Position numbers and translations under genes: made by a program
Source: an uncultured Slackia sp.
GTDB lineage: Bacteria > Actinomycetota > Coriobacteriia > Coriobacteriales > Eggerthellaceae
NCBI RefSeq assembly: GCF_959608125.1
Contig: NZ_CAUHPG010000024.1
Coordinates: forward strand, 1-33,648
Length of the DNA: 33,648 nt
Reading direction: 5' to 3'
Part shown: in pieces, positions 1-7,827 of the stretch
Position numbering within the stretch: position 1 is the stretch's first letter
Layout of the letters: every line of letters begins with the position of its first letter
Notes under the pieces: generated by a model
Database searches by the model: none
What the model was told of the DNA's origin: nothing
Seen by the model: only the letters and a program-made list of their open reading frames with translations

Positions 1-131
1 ATTTCTCCAGCCTTTACGCGACGGACGCGCACGAAGCTTCGTAACGAGCGGTCTGCGGCGAGCCACCCGAACGATGGAACAAGCCTGCTTCGGCGAAGGC
101 CATCGCCCGATCGCGCGTGTCCTTATGAAAA

Positions 132-161
132 AGCCGTCCGCCCCCGAAGGGACGGACGGCT
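132..161 (-). terminator. Rho-independent terminator after the thyX-DUF1385 unit
   Basis: Nine-base arms (AGCCGTCCG / CGGACGGCT) enclose a C-rich/G-rich inner stem. On the minus strand the hairpin is followed by a run of five T. It lies 18 bases beyond the stop of the DUF1385 gene and closes that transcription unit. I see no recognisable gene in bases 1-131. Confidence 0.85.
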
Positions 162-179
162 GTCGTCCATCGCGATAAC

Positions 180-1289
180 CTACACGGCCTTGGCCGCCTC
201 GGCGTCTTCGCGTTCGAGCACCTTCTTCATGGCCGCGATCGCGCATTCGATCTGGCCGTCGTCGGGCTCGCGCGTGGTCAGGCGCTGCATCTGCATGCCC
301 GGCCACAGAATGACCTTGACCAACGGGTTCTCGGGGTGGCTGCCCGCCCATTTCACCGTGATTTCGTAGCTGATGCCCGCGATCAAAGGCATCAGCAGAA
401 TACGTACCGCAATGACCAGCGCCAATTTGATCGGGCCGTCGGGCACGCCCCACGCCTCGATCAGCGCGTTGAGCGGCGTAACCGTGTACACCAGAATGGC
501 GATGATCATGACCATGATCAGAAACGCGGTGCCGCAGCGTACATGCAGGCGCGGGAAGCTACGCGCGTTCTCGGGCGTCAAATCGAGCCCGTGCTCGAAA
601 CAGTGGATGGTCTTGTGCTCCGCTCCGTGATAGCCGAACATGCGCTTGATGTCCCCCATGCGCCCGATCAGCCAGATATAGAACACGAAGATAGCCACGC
701 GCACGATGCCGTCCACGATATTCCAAGCCAGCGTGTTGCTGTCGTACTCGCCGACCAGCAAGTTCGCGATGACCGCCGGCGCGATGATGAACAACGCCAC
801 GCCCAGCACCAGGCCGAGCACCATGGAAAGCGCCATCTCCTTCTTGCCGAACTCGAAGGAATCGTCGGCCCTTTCATCGGAATCGTCGCCCGAGAAGTCG
901 ACCGTCGAAAGCGCGGCCGCCTCTTCTGCGGAAACGGCCTGCTCGGCCGCATCCGTCGAAGGCTCCCCCGTTTCCTCCTTCGCCGGTTCGCTATCGGAAA
1001 ACGCATGCAAGGCGGCCACTTCGAGTGCCTTGTAGCCCAGCACGAGGCTTTCGACGAAGGCGCGGCAACCGCGCACGATCGGCCAGTACAGCCATTTATT
1101 CTTCGAACGGCCGCTAGCAAGATCGTGCTCTTCGACGTAGATCGTGCCCGCAGGCTCGCGCACGGCGGCGGCCCAGTTGTACTTGCCGCGCATCATGACG
1201 CCTTCGATCAATGCCTGGCCGCCCACATGCGTTTTCAGCGCGCCGTCTTCGGAAAACGCGCGCTTCAGATCGCTTTGCTTTTCACTCAC
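180..1289 (-). CDS. DUF1385 family integral membrane protein
   Basis: This 369-residue protein carries the DUF1385 hallmarks. Near the N-terminus (about residues 23-35) is GGQALIEGVMMRG, and in the second half is HGAEHKTIHCFE followed by LHVRCGT. An acidic linker rich in Glu, Ser and Asp (about residues 100-145) precedes four or five hydrophobic segments in the C-terminal half. The molecular function of the family is not established; it is common near prfA/prmC in Gram-positive genomes. The start codon is GTG, and its first base is the last base of the thyX stop codon (TAGTG), so translation is probably coupled to thyX. No strong Shine-Dalgarno is visible, which fits coupling. A terminator follows directly. 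Confidence 0.85.
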   Translation of the reverse strand: MSEKQSDLKRAFSEDGALKTHVGGQALIEGVMMRGKYNWAAAVREPAGTIYVEEHDLASGRSKNKWLYWPIVRGCRAFVESLVLGYKALEVAALHAFSDSEPAKEETGEPSTDAAEQAVSAEEAAALSTVDFSGDDSDERADDSFEFGKKEMALSMVLGLVLGVALFIIAPAVIANLLVGEYDSNTLAWNIVDGIVRVAIFVFYIWLIGRMGDIKRMFGYHGAEHKTIHCFEHGLDLTPENARSFPRLHVRCGTAFLIMVMIIAILVYTVTPLNALIEAWGVPDGPIKLALVIAVRILLMPLIAGISYEITVKWAGSHPENPLVKVILWPGMQMQRLTTREPDDGQIECAIAAMKKVLEREDAEAAKAV

Positions 1290-1969
1290 TAGGAACGCAC
1301 CACTTTCGGATACGGTTTACCGCAGGTCATCTTGCCTTCGCTGCACTTGCCGCGCACGCACGACGGGCCGGCGTCCAAGAACACGTACGGCGCCGTGGGA
1401 CGGACGAGCTCGAGCATCTTCTGCGCGAGTTCGCGAATCTCCCACTGAGCACGATTGCAGCAACGCAGCTCGAAGAAATGCAGCAGCTCGCGCACGTTCA
1501 TCGTGACCACGATCTTGGTCTCGGCAGCGTTCGGAAGCAGATAGCGCGCGTCTTCGGCGGGAATGCCCGCCTCGAGCAGCTTGGTGTACGCCGTAACCGC
1601 CGCCTCGATGGCTTCGTCGAACAGAGCGTTCGCCTCTTCGTTTTCGGCCACGGTATCGGGCTTGACCGTCGCAAGGCCGTCCTTGAACTTCACGTAACGC
1701 TGAGACTGCTGATTGAAGCTGGCAAGGCGATGGCGAACCAACTGGTGCGTGAGCGCGCGCGACACGCCGTCGATCGCGAATGTATAGCTCACATGCTCGA
1801 GCGTCGAGAAATGACCGCTCTTCATGATGGTGGAAAGCACGCTTTGCACGCGCTCGGGCGGCATGGTCTCCATCAGCTCGAACGCGCCGACGGGCGCATA
1901 GCACAGGCGCGCGGCGGTTGCGATTGCGCGCTCCGGGTCGGGAGTATGGTAAAGAAGCTCGACTTGCAT
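1289..1969 (-). CDS. thyX: FAD-dependent thymidylate synthase ThyX
   Basis: ThyX methylates dUMP to dTMP using methylenetetrahydrofolate, with FAD and NADPH as reductant. It replaces ThyA in many anaerobes and actinobacteria. The protein has 226 residues, normal for the family. It contains the diagnostic ThyX motif as RHRLASFNQQSQRY in the first half, with further conserved blocks such as EHVSYTF before it and NVRELLHFFELR after it. The ATG start is preceded by AAAGGAGGG at good spacing. The gene overlaps the DUF1385 gene downstream by one base, so the two form an operon. It starts shortly after the terminator of the dtxR unit. Confidence 0.95.
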   Translation of the reverse strand: MQVELLYHTPDPERAIATAARLCYAPVGAFELMETMPPERVQSVLSTIMKSGHFSTLEHVSYTFAIDGVSRALTHQLVRHRLASFNQQSQRYVKFKDGLATVKPDTVAENEEANALFDEAIEAAVTAYTKLLEAGIPAEDARYLLPNAAETKIVVTMNVRELLHFFELRCCNRAQWEIRELAQKMLELVRPTAPYVFLDAGPSCVRGKCSEGKMTCGKPYPKVVRS

Positions 1970-2000
1970 CGGGCCCTCCTTTCTTTTCGAAACGCATCAC

Positions 2001-2030
2001 ATAATAAAAGAGCGCCGCATAGGCGCTCTC
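2001..2030 (-). terminator. Terminator of the feo-dtxR operon
   Basis: AGAGCGCC (2009-2016) and GGCGCTCT (2022-2029) form a perfect eight-base stem with a five-base loop. On the minus strand it is followed by TTTATTAT. It lies about 60 bases after the dtxR stop codon and before thyX. Confidence 0.85.
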
Positions 2031-2087
2031 CAAGACGATACGTATTCTCTGGAAAGAACACGGAGCGAAGCGGCTGATGCCGGCCTT

Positions 2088-2522
2088 CTAGCGCAGGTCC
2101 TCGATGCCCACCGACGCCAAGTATTCCTTCCATTTTTCGAACGACGCGCGGCTGATGCCATGCTCGAGCTGGCAGGCCTCGTAGTTCGCCAGCTCGGGAT
2201 CGATGCCGACTTTCTCGGTGAGAAAGCGGAACAGCAGATTATGGCGCAGCCACATAGCCGAACCATACGCGTATCCCTCTTCCGTCATCGTGATATCGCC
2301 GTAATAGGGCTGCTCGACGTAGCCTTTCTCCTTGAGATTGGCCACGGCCTTGGAAACCGAAGCCTTCGACACTCCGAGCTTGGTAGCCACGTCGACCGCA
2401 CGCACCGATCCGTTCGAATCGCCCGCAAGGTCGGCGATGGCCTCGAGATAGTCTTCCAAAGAATGGCTGAGCTCTCCGTCCGTGCGCGTTTCGAGCATCG
2501 TTTCGGTTTGCATATCAGTCAT
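2088..2522 (-). CDS. DtxR/MntR-type metal-dependent transcriptional regulator
   Basis: The protein of 144 residues (from the chosen start) has an N-terminal winged helix-turn-helix (about residues 15-80; VRAVDVATKLGVSKASVSKA is the recognition region). A DtxR dimerisation and metal-binding domain follows, with the typical HNLLFRFL and EACQLEHGIS segments. No C-terminal SH3-like domain is present, so it is of the short MntR/SirR/TroR type. I chose the ATG at 2522 over the in-frame ATG at 2528. Its first bases overlap the stop of the upstream gene as ATGA, and a GAGGAG Shine-Dalgarno lies seven bases ahead. As the last gene of the feo operon it probably represses the operon when Fe2+ or Mn2+ is plentiful; which metal it senses cannot be read from the sequence. 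Confidence 0.88.
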   Translation of the reverse strand: MTDMQTETMLETRTDGELSHSLEDYLEAIADLAGDSNGSVRAVDVATKLGVSKASVSKAVANLKEKGYVEQPYYGDITMTEEGYAYGSAMWLRHNLLFRFLTEKVGIDPELANYEACQLEHGISRASFEKWKEYLASVGIEDLR

Positions 2523-2707
2523 GTACATTCTCCTCGGGCGATTCCTGGTCGGGATGCGTTTTCGTCTTCGGCCTTATCGCAAGCGCAGCCCGTATACGAG
2601 CACGTCGAGCACCGCGGGAGGCCGCTTTCAGGGCCTTTTCTCGCAATGCGCACGACGATGAGCAGCGCGCAGGCGGCGACCAGCGCCAGAAAAACGAAAC
2701 CCCACAT
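2519..2707 (-). CDS. Small Cys-rich single-span membrane protein next to feoB (second copy)
   Basis: This 62-residue protein starts MWGFVF. It has one membrane span (about residues 3-20), a basic stretch, then a Cys-containing tail with CSTCSYTGCAC. The ATG at 2707 has GGAGGG five bases upstream. The stop overlaps the dtxR start as ATGA. Its layout (short N-terminal span, cytosolic Cys cluster, location behind feoB) is that of the FeoB-associated Cys-rich membrane proteins, but its sequence differs clearly from the first copy. It may carry or insert iron at the cytosolic mouth of FeoB; that role is inferred. A longer reading frame through this gene extends upstream past the hairpin at 2743-2776, but no ribosome binding site supports it. 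Confidence 0.7.
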   Translation of the reverse strand: MWGFVFLALVAACALLIVVRIARKGPESGLPRCSTCSYTGCACDKAEDENASRPGIARGECT

Positions 2708-2742
2708 CCAGACCCTCCTTTTTCCATCACCCACCATACCAC

Positions 2743-2776
2743 AACGCCCGCCTGCGCTTTCGCGCAAGCGGGCGTT
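2743..2776 (-). repeat. Intercistronic hairpin between the two Cys-rich genes
   Basis: Fifteen-base arms with a single mismatch enclose a four-base loop that reads GAAA (a GNRA tetraloop) in minus-strand RNA. No U-run follows, so it is more likely an mRNA-stabilising or processing hairpin than a terminator. It separates feoAB plus the first Cys-rich gene from the second Cys-rich gene and dtxR. Confidence 0.6.
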
Positions 2777-2793
2777 GCGAAAGACGGCGTACC

Positions 2794-2997
2794 TTAACGC
2801 CTCGGCGCCTCGGAATCCTTTGCCGCCCGGTCGACCTCGAGTGCTATCCGATCGGCCGTCGCGCATGCCGAGCATGACGAGCATCCTCCGGAACAATGCT
2901 CCTTGCAGCCGCACATGCCCTTCTTGCGAAAGGAACGGACGGCCAGGTAGACGCATGCGACCACGATGGCGAGCACGACGGCTGTAGCCAGGTTCAT
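2794..2997 (-). CDS. FeoB-associated Cys-rich membrane protein
   Basis: This 67-residue protein has an N-terminal membrane span (residues 3-20), a basic RSFRKK stop-transfer, and a Cys cluster (C29, C31, C35, C39, C42, C45) arranged as CGCKEHCSGGCSSCSAC. This matches the FeoB-associated Cys-rich membrane protein family, which replaces FeoC in many Gram-positive anaerobes. It lies 69 bases after feoB with its own strong Shine-Dalgarno (AAAGGAGG). The likely role is in ferrous iron handling at the cytosolic side of FeoB; the exact function of the family is unknown. Confidence 0.88.
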   Translation of the reverse strand: MNLATAVVLAIVVACVYLAVRSFRKKGMCGCKEHCSGGCSSCSACATADRIALEVDRAAKDSEAPRR

Positions 2998-3066
2998 GGC
3001 GTCGCCTCCTTTCTTCGCGCGCCGCGGGCCGCTTCGCCCGGGCGCGATTCGTCGTTACAGTATGCC

Positions 3067-5637
3067 CTACGCCGCTTGGGGCTGCGCTGCCGGCGCGACC
3101 TTCTTCTCGGAGAAATCAGGCATGGGGCGCAGCAGCTGGAACAAGATTGCAGCGAGCACCACGACGGCCGCAGCGGTTCCCAGCGTGAATCCGCCGCCCG
3201 CGAAAAACGTTCCGAACTGATAGATCATAAGCGCCACCGCGTAAGCGAACACGGTCATGTAGCCGATGGCGAACCACGTCCATTTCGCCGACTGCATCTG
3301 GCGTCGAATGGCTCCGATTGCGGCGAAGCATGGCGCGCACAGCAAGTTGAATGCGCAGAAGGCCATGATGGCAGGCGCGCTTCCCGCGAACATGGCGGAG
3401 AAGGCCTGCCACATCGACGCGTCCGTTTCGCCGGCATCGCCGAGGCTCGTGATGATGCCGACGGTCGACACCACGTTCTCCTTGGCAACCAGGCCCGTGA
3501 TCGAGGTCGCCACCGACTGCCAATCGCCGAATCCCAGAGGCGCGAACAACGGCGCCAGAGCGCTTGCGAGCATGGCCATCAGGCTGTCGGCGATGCCGCC
3601 TTCGGCCTCCATGTCGATCAAGCCGAACGAACCGTCCTGGAATCCGAGGTTCAGAAGCGCCCAGATCACGATGGATGCCAGGAAGATCACCGTGCCCGCC
3701 TTCACAAGGAAGCTCTTCACACGCTCCCACGTGGCCATGAACACCGTGCGTGCGGCCGGCAGATGATACTGGGGCAGCTCCATGATGAACGGCGTCGCTT
3801 CGCCTGCGAACATGCGGGTCTTGCGCAGCATGATGCCCGAAACCACGATGGCCGCGACGCCCATGAAATAGAACAGGGGCGCAACCCACCACACGCCGTC
3901 GGTGACCTGACCAGCCAGCGCGCCGAACACGAGAGCGATGATAGGCAGCTTGGCTCCACAGGGAATCATAGTGGTGGTCATAATGGTCATGCGGCGGTCG
4001 CGCTCGTTCTCGATAGCCTTGGTCGCCATGACGGCGGGGACGCCGCAACCGGACGCGATCAGCATGGGGATGAAGCTCTTGCCGGAAAGGCCGAACTTGC
4101 GGAACACGCGGTCCATGATGAAGGCAACACGGGCCATATAGCCGCAGCCTTCGAGGAAGGCGAGCATAAGGAAGAGCACGATCATCTGGGGCACGAAGCC
4201 GAGCACGGCGCCGACGCCAGCGACGATGCCGTCCAGGATGAGCGACTGGAGCCACGGCGCGCAGCCGATCGACGTCAGCCATGCATCCAGATACACCGGA
4301 ATGCCGGGAAGATAGAAGCCGAAGGCGGCGGGATCGGGCTCTTCGACGGCCAAAGCAGCCTGATAGTCGGAAAAGGACAGCGTCTCCTCGTGAACGCCGC
4401 CGTCGGATTCCGCGGCGAACGAAACCGTCGCGCCGCGCGCGATCGCTTCTTCGTCGAAGGCGGCCACCGTGTCTTGCGCCTCTGCATAAGCGGCGCCTTC
4501 GGCATCGGCAACCTCGTCGGACTGCGCAACGGCCAGCGCATCGAGCACTTCCTGAGAACGCGCAGAAGGCACGCCCTGCGCATCGGCGCCGTACAGACCG
4601 GTCACATAGGCCTCGATACGCGCTTGGGCATCTTCGTATTCCGCCGCGGCCTCTTCGTATTGCTGCGTTCCGGTGTAGAGCCACCCGTCGCCGAACACGC
4701 CGTCGTTGGCCCAATCGGTGGCGATCGTGCCGACGGTCGAGACGGAGATGTAATACACCAGCGTCATCACAAGCACGAAGATAGGCAGGCCGAGCCAGCG
4801 ATTGGTCACGATGCGATCGATCTTCTGCGTCGCGGTCATGCCCTTGCGGGATTTCTTGACCGCACGATCGGTCAGATGCGCGATCGCATCGTAGCGTTCG
4901 GCGGTCACGATGCTTTCGGCGTCGTCGTCGAAACGTTTCTCGATGTCCGCACGCACAGCTGCGGCTTTATTCAGGGCGGCGGATCCGGGGTTCAGGGCAT
5001 CGATGGCGCGCTGCTCGCCCTCCAGAAGCTTGACGGCATACCAACGACGAAGATGGGCGGGGGCCGCGCTCTCGATCGACAGCTCGATACGGTCGAGAGC
5101 CTCTTCGATCGCCGCATCGAAACGCATGCGAGGCGCAGCAGGCTTGCCTTCGCGCGCGGCAGCCAGCGCGACGTCCATCAGCTCGGTCACGCCGGAGCCT
5201 TTCAGGGCGCTGATCTCGACCACGGGGCAGCCAAGCTGTTCGGATATGCTCGCCGCATCGATTTCGTCGCCGTTCTTTTCGACTAGATCCGTCATGTTGA
5301 GCGCCACGACCACAGGAATGCCCAACTCGAGAAGCTGGCTGGTCAAATACAAATTGCGTTCGAGATTCGTCGAATCCACCACGTCGATCACTGCGTCGGG
5401 ACGCTCGCCGATCAGGTATTCGCGGCTGACCACCTCTTCAGGCGAATACGGAGAAAGCGAGTAGATGCCGGGCAGGTCCGTGACGATCACGTCCTTATCG
5501 CGCCCATACGTACCCTGCTTTTTCTCCACCGTGACGCCCGGCCAGTTTCCGACGTACTGCGAAGAGCCCGTCAGGGTGTTGAACAGCGTCGTCTTGCCGC
5601 TGTTCGGATTGCCGGCAAGCGCAATTCCAATCGCCAT
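3067..5637 (-). CDS. feoB: Ferrous iron transport protein B
   Basis: FeoB imports Fe2+ through the cytoplasmic membrane and is controlled by an N-terminal G domain. The G1 motif GNPNSGKT is at residues 9-16, WPGVT (G2) at 32-36, DLPG (G3) at 54-57 and NMTD (G4) at 114-117. A helical GDI-like region follows, and the first membrane span is at about 281-302. Two nucleoside-recognition/gate domains then hold the remaining spans, including GCGYMARVAFIMDR and SGCGVPAVMATK. At 856 residues it is about 100 longer than a typical FeoB because of an Ala/Glu-rich soluble insertion (about 322-440) after span 1. I chose the ATG at 5637 (MAIGIALAGN), which has AAAGGA five bases upstream; the in-frame extension upstream has none. 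It is the central gene of the feo operon. Confidence 0.96.
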   Translation of the reverse strand: MAIGIALAGNPNSGKTTLFNTLTGSSQYVGNWPGVTVEKKQGTYGRDKDVIVTDLPGIYSLSPYSPEEVVSREYLIGERPDAVIDVVDSTNLERNLYLTSQLLELGIPVVVALNMTDLVEKNGDEIDAASISEQLGCPVVEISALKGSGVTELMDVALAAAREGKPAAPRMRFDAAIEEALDRIELSIESAAPAHLRRWYAVKLLEGEQRAIDALNPGSAALNKAAAVRADIEKRFDDDAESIVTAERYDAIAHLTDRAVKKSRKGMTATQKIDRIVTNRWLGLPIFVLVMTLVYYISVSTVGTIATDWANDGVFGDGWLYTGTQQYEEAAAEYEDAQARIEAYVTGLYGADAQGVPSARSQEVLDALAVAQSDEVADAEGAAYAEAQDTVAAFDEEAIARGATVSFAAESDGGVHEETLSFSDYQAALAVEEPDPAAFGFYLPGIPVYLDAWLTSIGCAPWLQSLILDGIVAGVGAVLGFVPQMIVLFLMLAFLEGCGYMARVAFIMDRVFRKFGLSGKSFIPMLIASGCGVPAVMATKAIENERDRRMTIMTTTMIPCGAKLPIIALVFGALAGQVTDGVWWVAPLFYFMGVAAIVVSGIMLRKTRMFAGEATPFIMELPQYHLPAARTVFMATWERVKSFLVKAGTVIFLASIVIWALLNLGFQDGSFGLIDMEAEGGIADSLMAMLASALAPLFAPLGFGDWQSVATSITGLVAKENVVSTVGIITSLGDAGETDASMWQAFSAMFAGSAPAIMAFCAFNLLCAPCFAAIGAIRRQMQSAKWTWFAIGYMTVFAYAVALMIYQFGTFFAGGGFTLGTAAAVVVLAAILFQLLRPMPDFSEKKVAPAAQPQAA

Positions 5638-5726
5638 GCTCGTCCTTTCTCGAAAGTTTTCCTTGGCTAACATAGTGACGAAAAAAGAGCCGCCCACGCG
5701 GCCCGACCGCCCCTTGCGGCGCTTTT

Positions 5727-5972
5727 CTACGAAGCGTTCTCGACCAAAACGCTTTCGGCCTCGCTCTTACGAAGCGAAAGCTCGTAGCCGCGCACGGTGA
5801 CTTCGATGGGATCGCCCAGAGGCGCGACTTTCCTCACGAAAACATCGATTCCCTTGGTGATGCCCATATCCATGATGTGACGCTTAAGAGCGCCCTCTCC
5901 GGTCAGCTTGACCACGCGAGCGCTCGAGCCGATTGCCACGTCGCGCAGCGTCATCGCCTGCTCTTGTTGCAT
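5727..5972 (-). CDS. feoA: Ferrous iron transport protein A (SH3-like)
   Basis: FeoA is a small cytosolic SH3-fold protein that supports FeoB. The 81 residues include the family pattern around GALKRHIMDMGITKG and GDPIEVTVRGYELSLRKSEA. The start at 5972 (MQQEQAMTLRD) follows an AAGGGA Shine-Dalgarno. The gene lies 89 bases before feoB on the same strand. A second, longer FeoA-like protein is encoded upstream, so the operon has two. Confidence 0.92.
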   Translation of the reverse strand: MQQEQAMTLRDVAIGSSARVVKLTGEGALKRHIMDMGITKGIDVFVRKVAPLGDPIEVTVRGYELSLRKSEAESVLVENAS

Positions 5973-6119
5973 GAAACGTTCCCTTCTCTTATTCGAAAGA
6001 CGCCGTCTCGCAGCGCCGTATTCCCCGATCGGCGACGCACTTCGCACGGTCTGCGGAAAAGCGCGATAGCGCAAGCCGCGTGTGCGCACAGCCGGCATCG
6101 TCGAAACATCGTCCGAGCA

Positions 6120-6500
6120 TCAGACGCCCACCGAAACCTTCATGGCCGCTTGGCGGTCGAGCGCCACCTGAGACCCCTTGACCTCGACAATGAGGTTTCC
6201 TGCCGCCTCGCATACCACCTTCACGCGGGCACCTTCGACGAAACCGAGATTCTCGAGATGATGGCAGGATTCTTTCGAACCGCGCACCGACAAAACAGTC
6301 GCTTCGACGCCCGCGCCTGCGAACGCGAGCGGCATCGCCGGACAGGACGGCTGCATATCCGCGCGACAAATACAGTCGGCCTCGTCGGCAGCATTGCAAA
6401 CAGGCGCCGACGGCGTCGTACGCCCTCTCAGGCGCGCCGTCTCGAACGTCTTACCCGCACCGAACAATCCCTTTGAGCGCAGCGAAGCAGCGATTGACAT
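6120..6500 (-). CDS. FeoA-domain protein with Cys-rich N-terminal extension
   Basis: The C-terminal half (about residues 60-126) is a FeoA-type SH3 domain, with HHLENLGFVEGARVKVVCEAAGNLIVEVKGSQ split over the usual strands and VALDRQAAMKV at the end. The N-terminal 58 residues are an unusual extension with four cysteines (C35, C43, C45, C53), which might bind a metal or cluster. Two further cysteines are C79 and C97. The length of 126 exceeds the normal 75-90 residues for FeoA. It is the first gene of the feo operon. AAGGA lies nine bases before the ATG. The role of the extension is unknown. Confidence 0.82.
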   Translation of the reverse strand: MSIAASLRSKGLFGAGKTFETARLRGRTTPSAPVCNAADEADCICRADMQPSCPAMPLAFAGAGVEATVLSVRGSKESCHHLENLGFVEGARVKVVCEAAGNLIVEVKGSQVALDRQAAMKVSVGV

Positions 6501-6524
6501 ATCATGCCGTCCTTGAAGTAAGCC

Positions 6525-6536
6525 TTAGATAACTAA
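6525..6536. promoter_or_regulatory. Possible operator in front of the feo operon
   Basis: TTAGATAACTAA is a palindrome with perfect TTAG/CTAA arms and one mismatched inner pair, 25 bases upstream of the first feo start codon. TTAG and CTAA are the outer elements of DtxR/IdeR boxes, but the match to the full 19-bp consensus is poor. Because a DtxR-type gene ends this operon, an autoregulatory site here is plausible but unproven. Confidence 0.25.
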
Positions 6537-6613
6537 TGAAGAACATTACCACGTTTTCGGCAGAAAAGGAACCCATAGGAAACTTTTTAGAAAGGCAGAG
6601 CGGAAACGCCGCA

Positions 6614-7033
6614 CTAATGCGCGCGCAAGACGACGCTCGATCCGTGAGGAATGCGTATCTCGAACACGGCCGGCCCGTCCGAAGCCGCAAACGTCGGCTC
6701 AGGCGTCGAAGCCGAGGCATTCCCTCGAGCGACCACGGTAACCATGGGAACAGGCATGAAGGCCGCCCGTCCGCCTTCGCCGCACGAGCACGAAACACAC
6801 GGCGATGTCGTATCCCCTGAAACAGCCGCGAACGTCGGCCTAAGGCGGCCTTCGCCCGCGTCGTCGACATCGCAATCGTCCTCGAACGCCTCCCCGAAAC
6901 GAGAGACGCCTCGAAGCGGATCGGCCGCATCGTCATTTTCCGCCAGGGCCGGACGGGAGAAGTCGTGCAGGCATCCGTAGCATACGGCCATATCGTCGAA
7001 GCAGCGTGATCCGCACACAGGACATGTTTTCAT
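6614..7033 (-). CDS. Zinc-ribbon protein at the end of the tad operon, function unknown
   Basis: I do not recognise a family for the whole 139-residue protein. Its N-terminus begins MKTCPVCG and continues to CYGCLHDF, a four-Cys zinc ribbon (residues 4-24). A low-complexity acidic middle contains a CVSCSC cluster, and the C-terminal part ends in short strands with PHGSSVVLRA, reminiscent of a small beta domain such as FHA remnants, though this is weak. A good Shine-Dalgarno (AAAGGAA) precedes the ATG at 7033. It follows the DUF192 gene by 78 bases and is probably the last gene of the pilus operon. Confidence 0.65.
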   Translation of the reverse strand: MKTCPVCGSRCFDDMAVCYGCLHDFSRPALAENDDAADPLRGVSRFGEAFEDDCDVDDAGEGRLRPTFAAVSGDTTSPCVSCSCGEGGRAAFMPVPMVTVVARGNASASTPEPTFAASDGPAVFEIRIPHGSSVVLRAH

Positions 7034-7111
7034 CGGATATTCCTTTCTCTGGATAGAATCGATTCGCGCGAATACCGCGGCAGCGCCCCGAAGCGGCGGA
7101 GCGCGCCGCCG

Positions 7112-7417
7112 TCATCGCGGCGGCTCGGCGAAAACGAAATCGCCCGGCTCGAACCAGGAACCCTCGCACGAGCGCCGTTCGAGCGTCATGCGCGCACGCG
7201 CACAACGGAGCCGGCGGGCAGGCGCAACATTTCTCGATGCCGCGACGACCACGCCGCGCGCGTCGACGAACGCGACGTCGATGGGGCACTTCATCCCGAA
7301 CGTGTGGATATCGCGGCACGGGACGAGCACCGCACAGCCTCCGCGCGACCGCGAGGCCTGCCCTTTCAGTCCTCGCAACCGCTCTCCAAGCCTCGTCAGC
7401 AAGACGAATCGCGTCAT
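7112..7417 (-). CDS. DUF192 family protein in the tad operon
   Basis: This 101-residue protein has the DUF192 core. DIHTFGMKCPIDVAFVD is at about residues 36-52, followed by GVVVAASRNVAPARR and a C-terminal GDFVF. DUF192 is a small beta-barrel fold of unknown biochemical role; many homologues are secreted, but this one has no obvious signal peptide. Its ATG overlaps the stop of the TadE-like gene as ATGA, so it is co-translated with the pilus genes. DUF192 proteins recur in tad loci of Gram-positive bacteria. Confidence 0.82.
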   Translation of the reverse strand: MTRFVLLTRLGERLRGLKGQASRSRGGCAVLVPCRDIHTFGMKCPIDVAFVDARGVVVAASRNVAPARRLRCARARMTLERRSCEGSWFEPGDFVFAEPPR

Positions 7418-7827
7418 ATCACCACCCCCTTCCTATACGGACTCACCGTGAATTCGACTTCGTGCCTCAACGCGAACGCTTCGACCCCGAACACGCTCAC
7501 GCCCTCGAGAAACGGTGGCGAGAAATTCGCGGCCGCCACGTAACGGACATGTCCCGAACCCGTTTTCTCACACGTCACCTCGACCGATTCGTGCTCCATG
7601 CCCAAGCGCTCCTCGATACGGGCGCGAACCTCCGAGGCCGCCTGCGGCTCCCATCCGTCATCGGCCTGCATGCGGATCGCATCGCGCGCCGCGATGTCGA
7701 ACGCGGCGCAATCGCCTGCGAAAATGAGACCGTTGACCAGGATGAACGCGACCGCCGCGATGACGGGCATCGCCACGGCGAACTCCACCGCCATCTGCCC
7801 GCGCGCATCGGAGCCGCAACGCCTCAC
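7414..7827 (-). CDS. TadE-like pseudopilin (first of two)
   Basis: TadE-type proteins are minor pseudopilins of Tad pili, processed by a prepilin peptidase. The 137-residue product has a short basic leader ending in RG, then QMAVEFAVAMP and a hydrophobic segment, the class III prepilin layout with the conserved Glu at position +5 of the mature chain (GQMAVEF). The GTG at 7827 overlaps the upstream stop as GTGA and has GGCGGG ahead of it. A start at the internal ATG would delete the leader. The soluble domain is about 100 residues. Confidence 0.78.
   Translation of the reverse strand: MRRCGSDARGQMAVEFAVAMPVIAAVAFILVNGLIFAGDCAAFDIAARDAIRMQADDGWEPQAASEVRARIEERLGMEHESVEVTCEKTGSGHVRYVAAANFSPPFLEGVSVFGVEAFALRHEVEFTVSPYRKGVVI

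Noticed and set aside
2515..2742. 75-residue frame overlapping the second Cys-rich gene
   Set aside because: Basic, unstructured product in another frame; the 62-residue frame has a membrane span, Cys cluster, good ribosome site and ATGA coupling.
2896..5286. 796-codon open frame on the plus strand opposite feoB
   Set aside because: His/Arg-rich translation without family resemblance; it mirrors feoB, whose motifs are unmistakable. High GC leaves the antisense frame free of stops.
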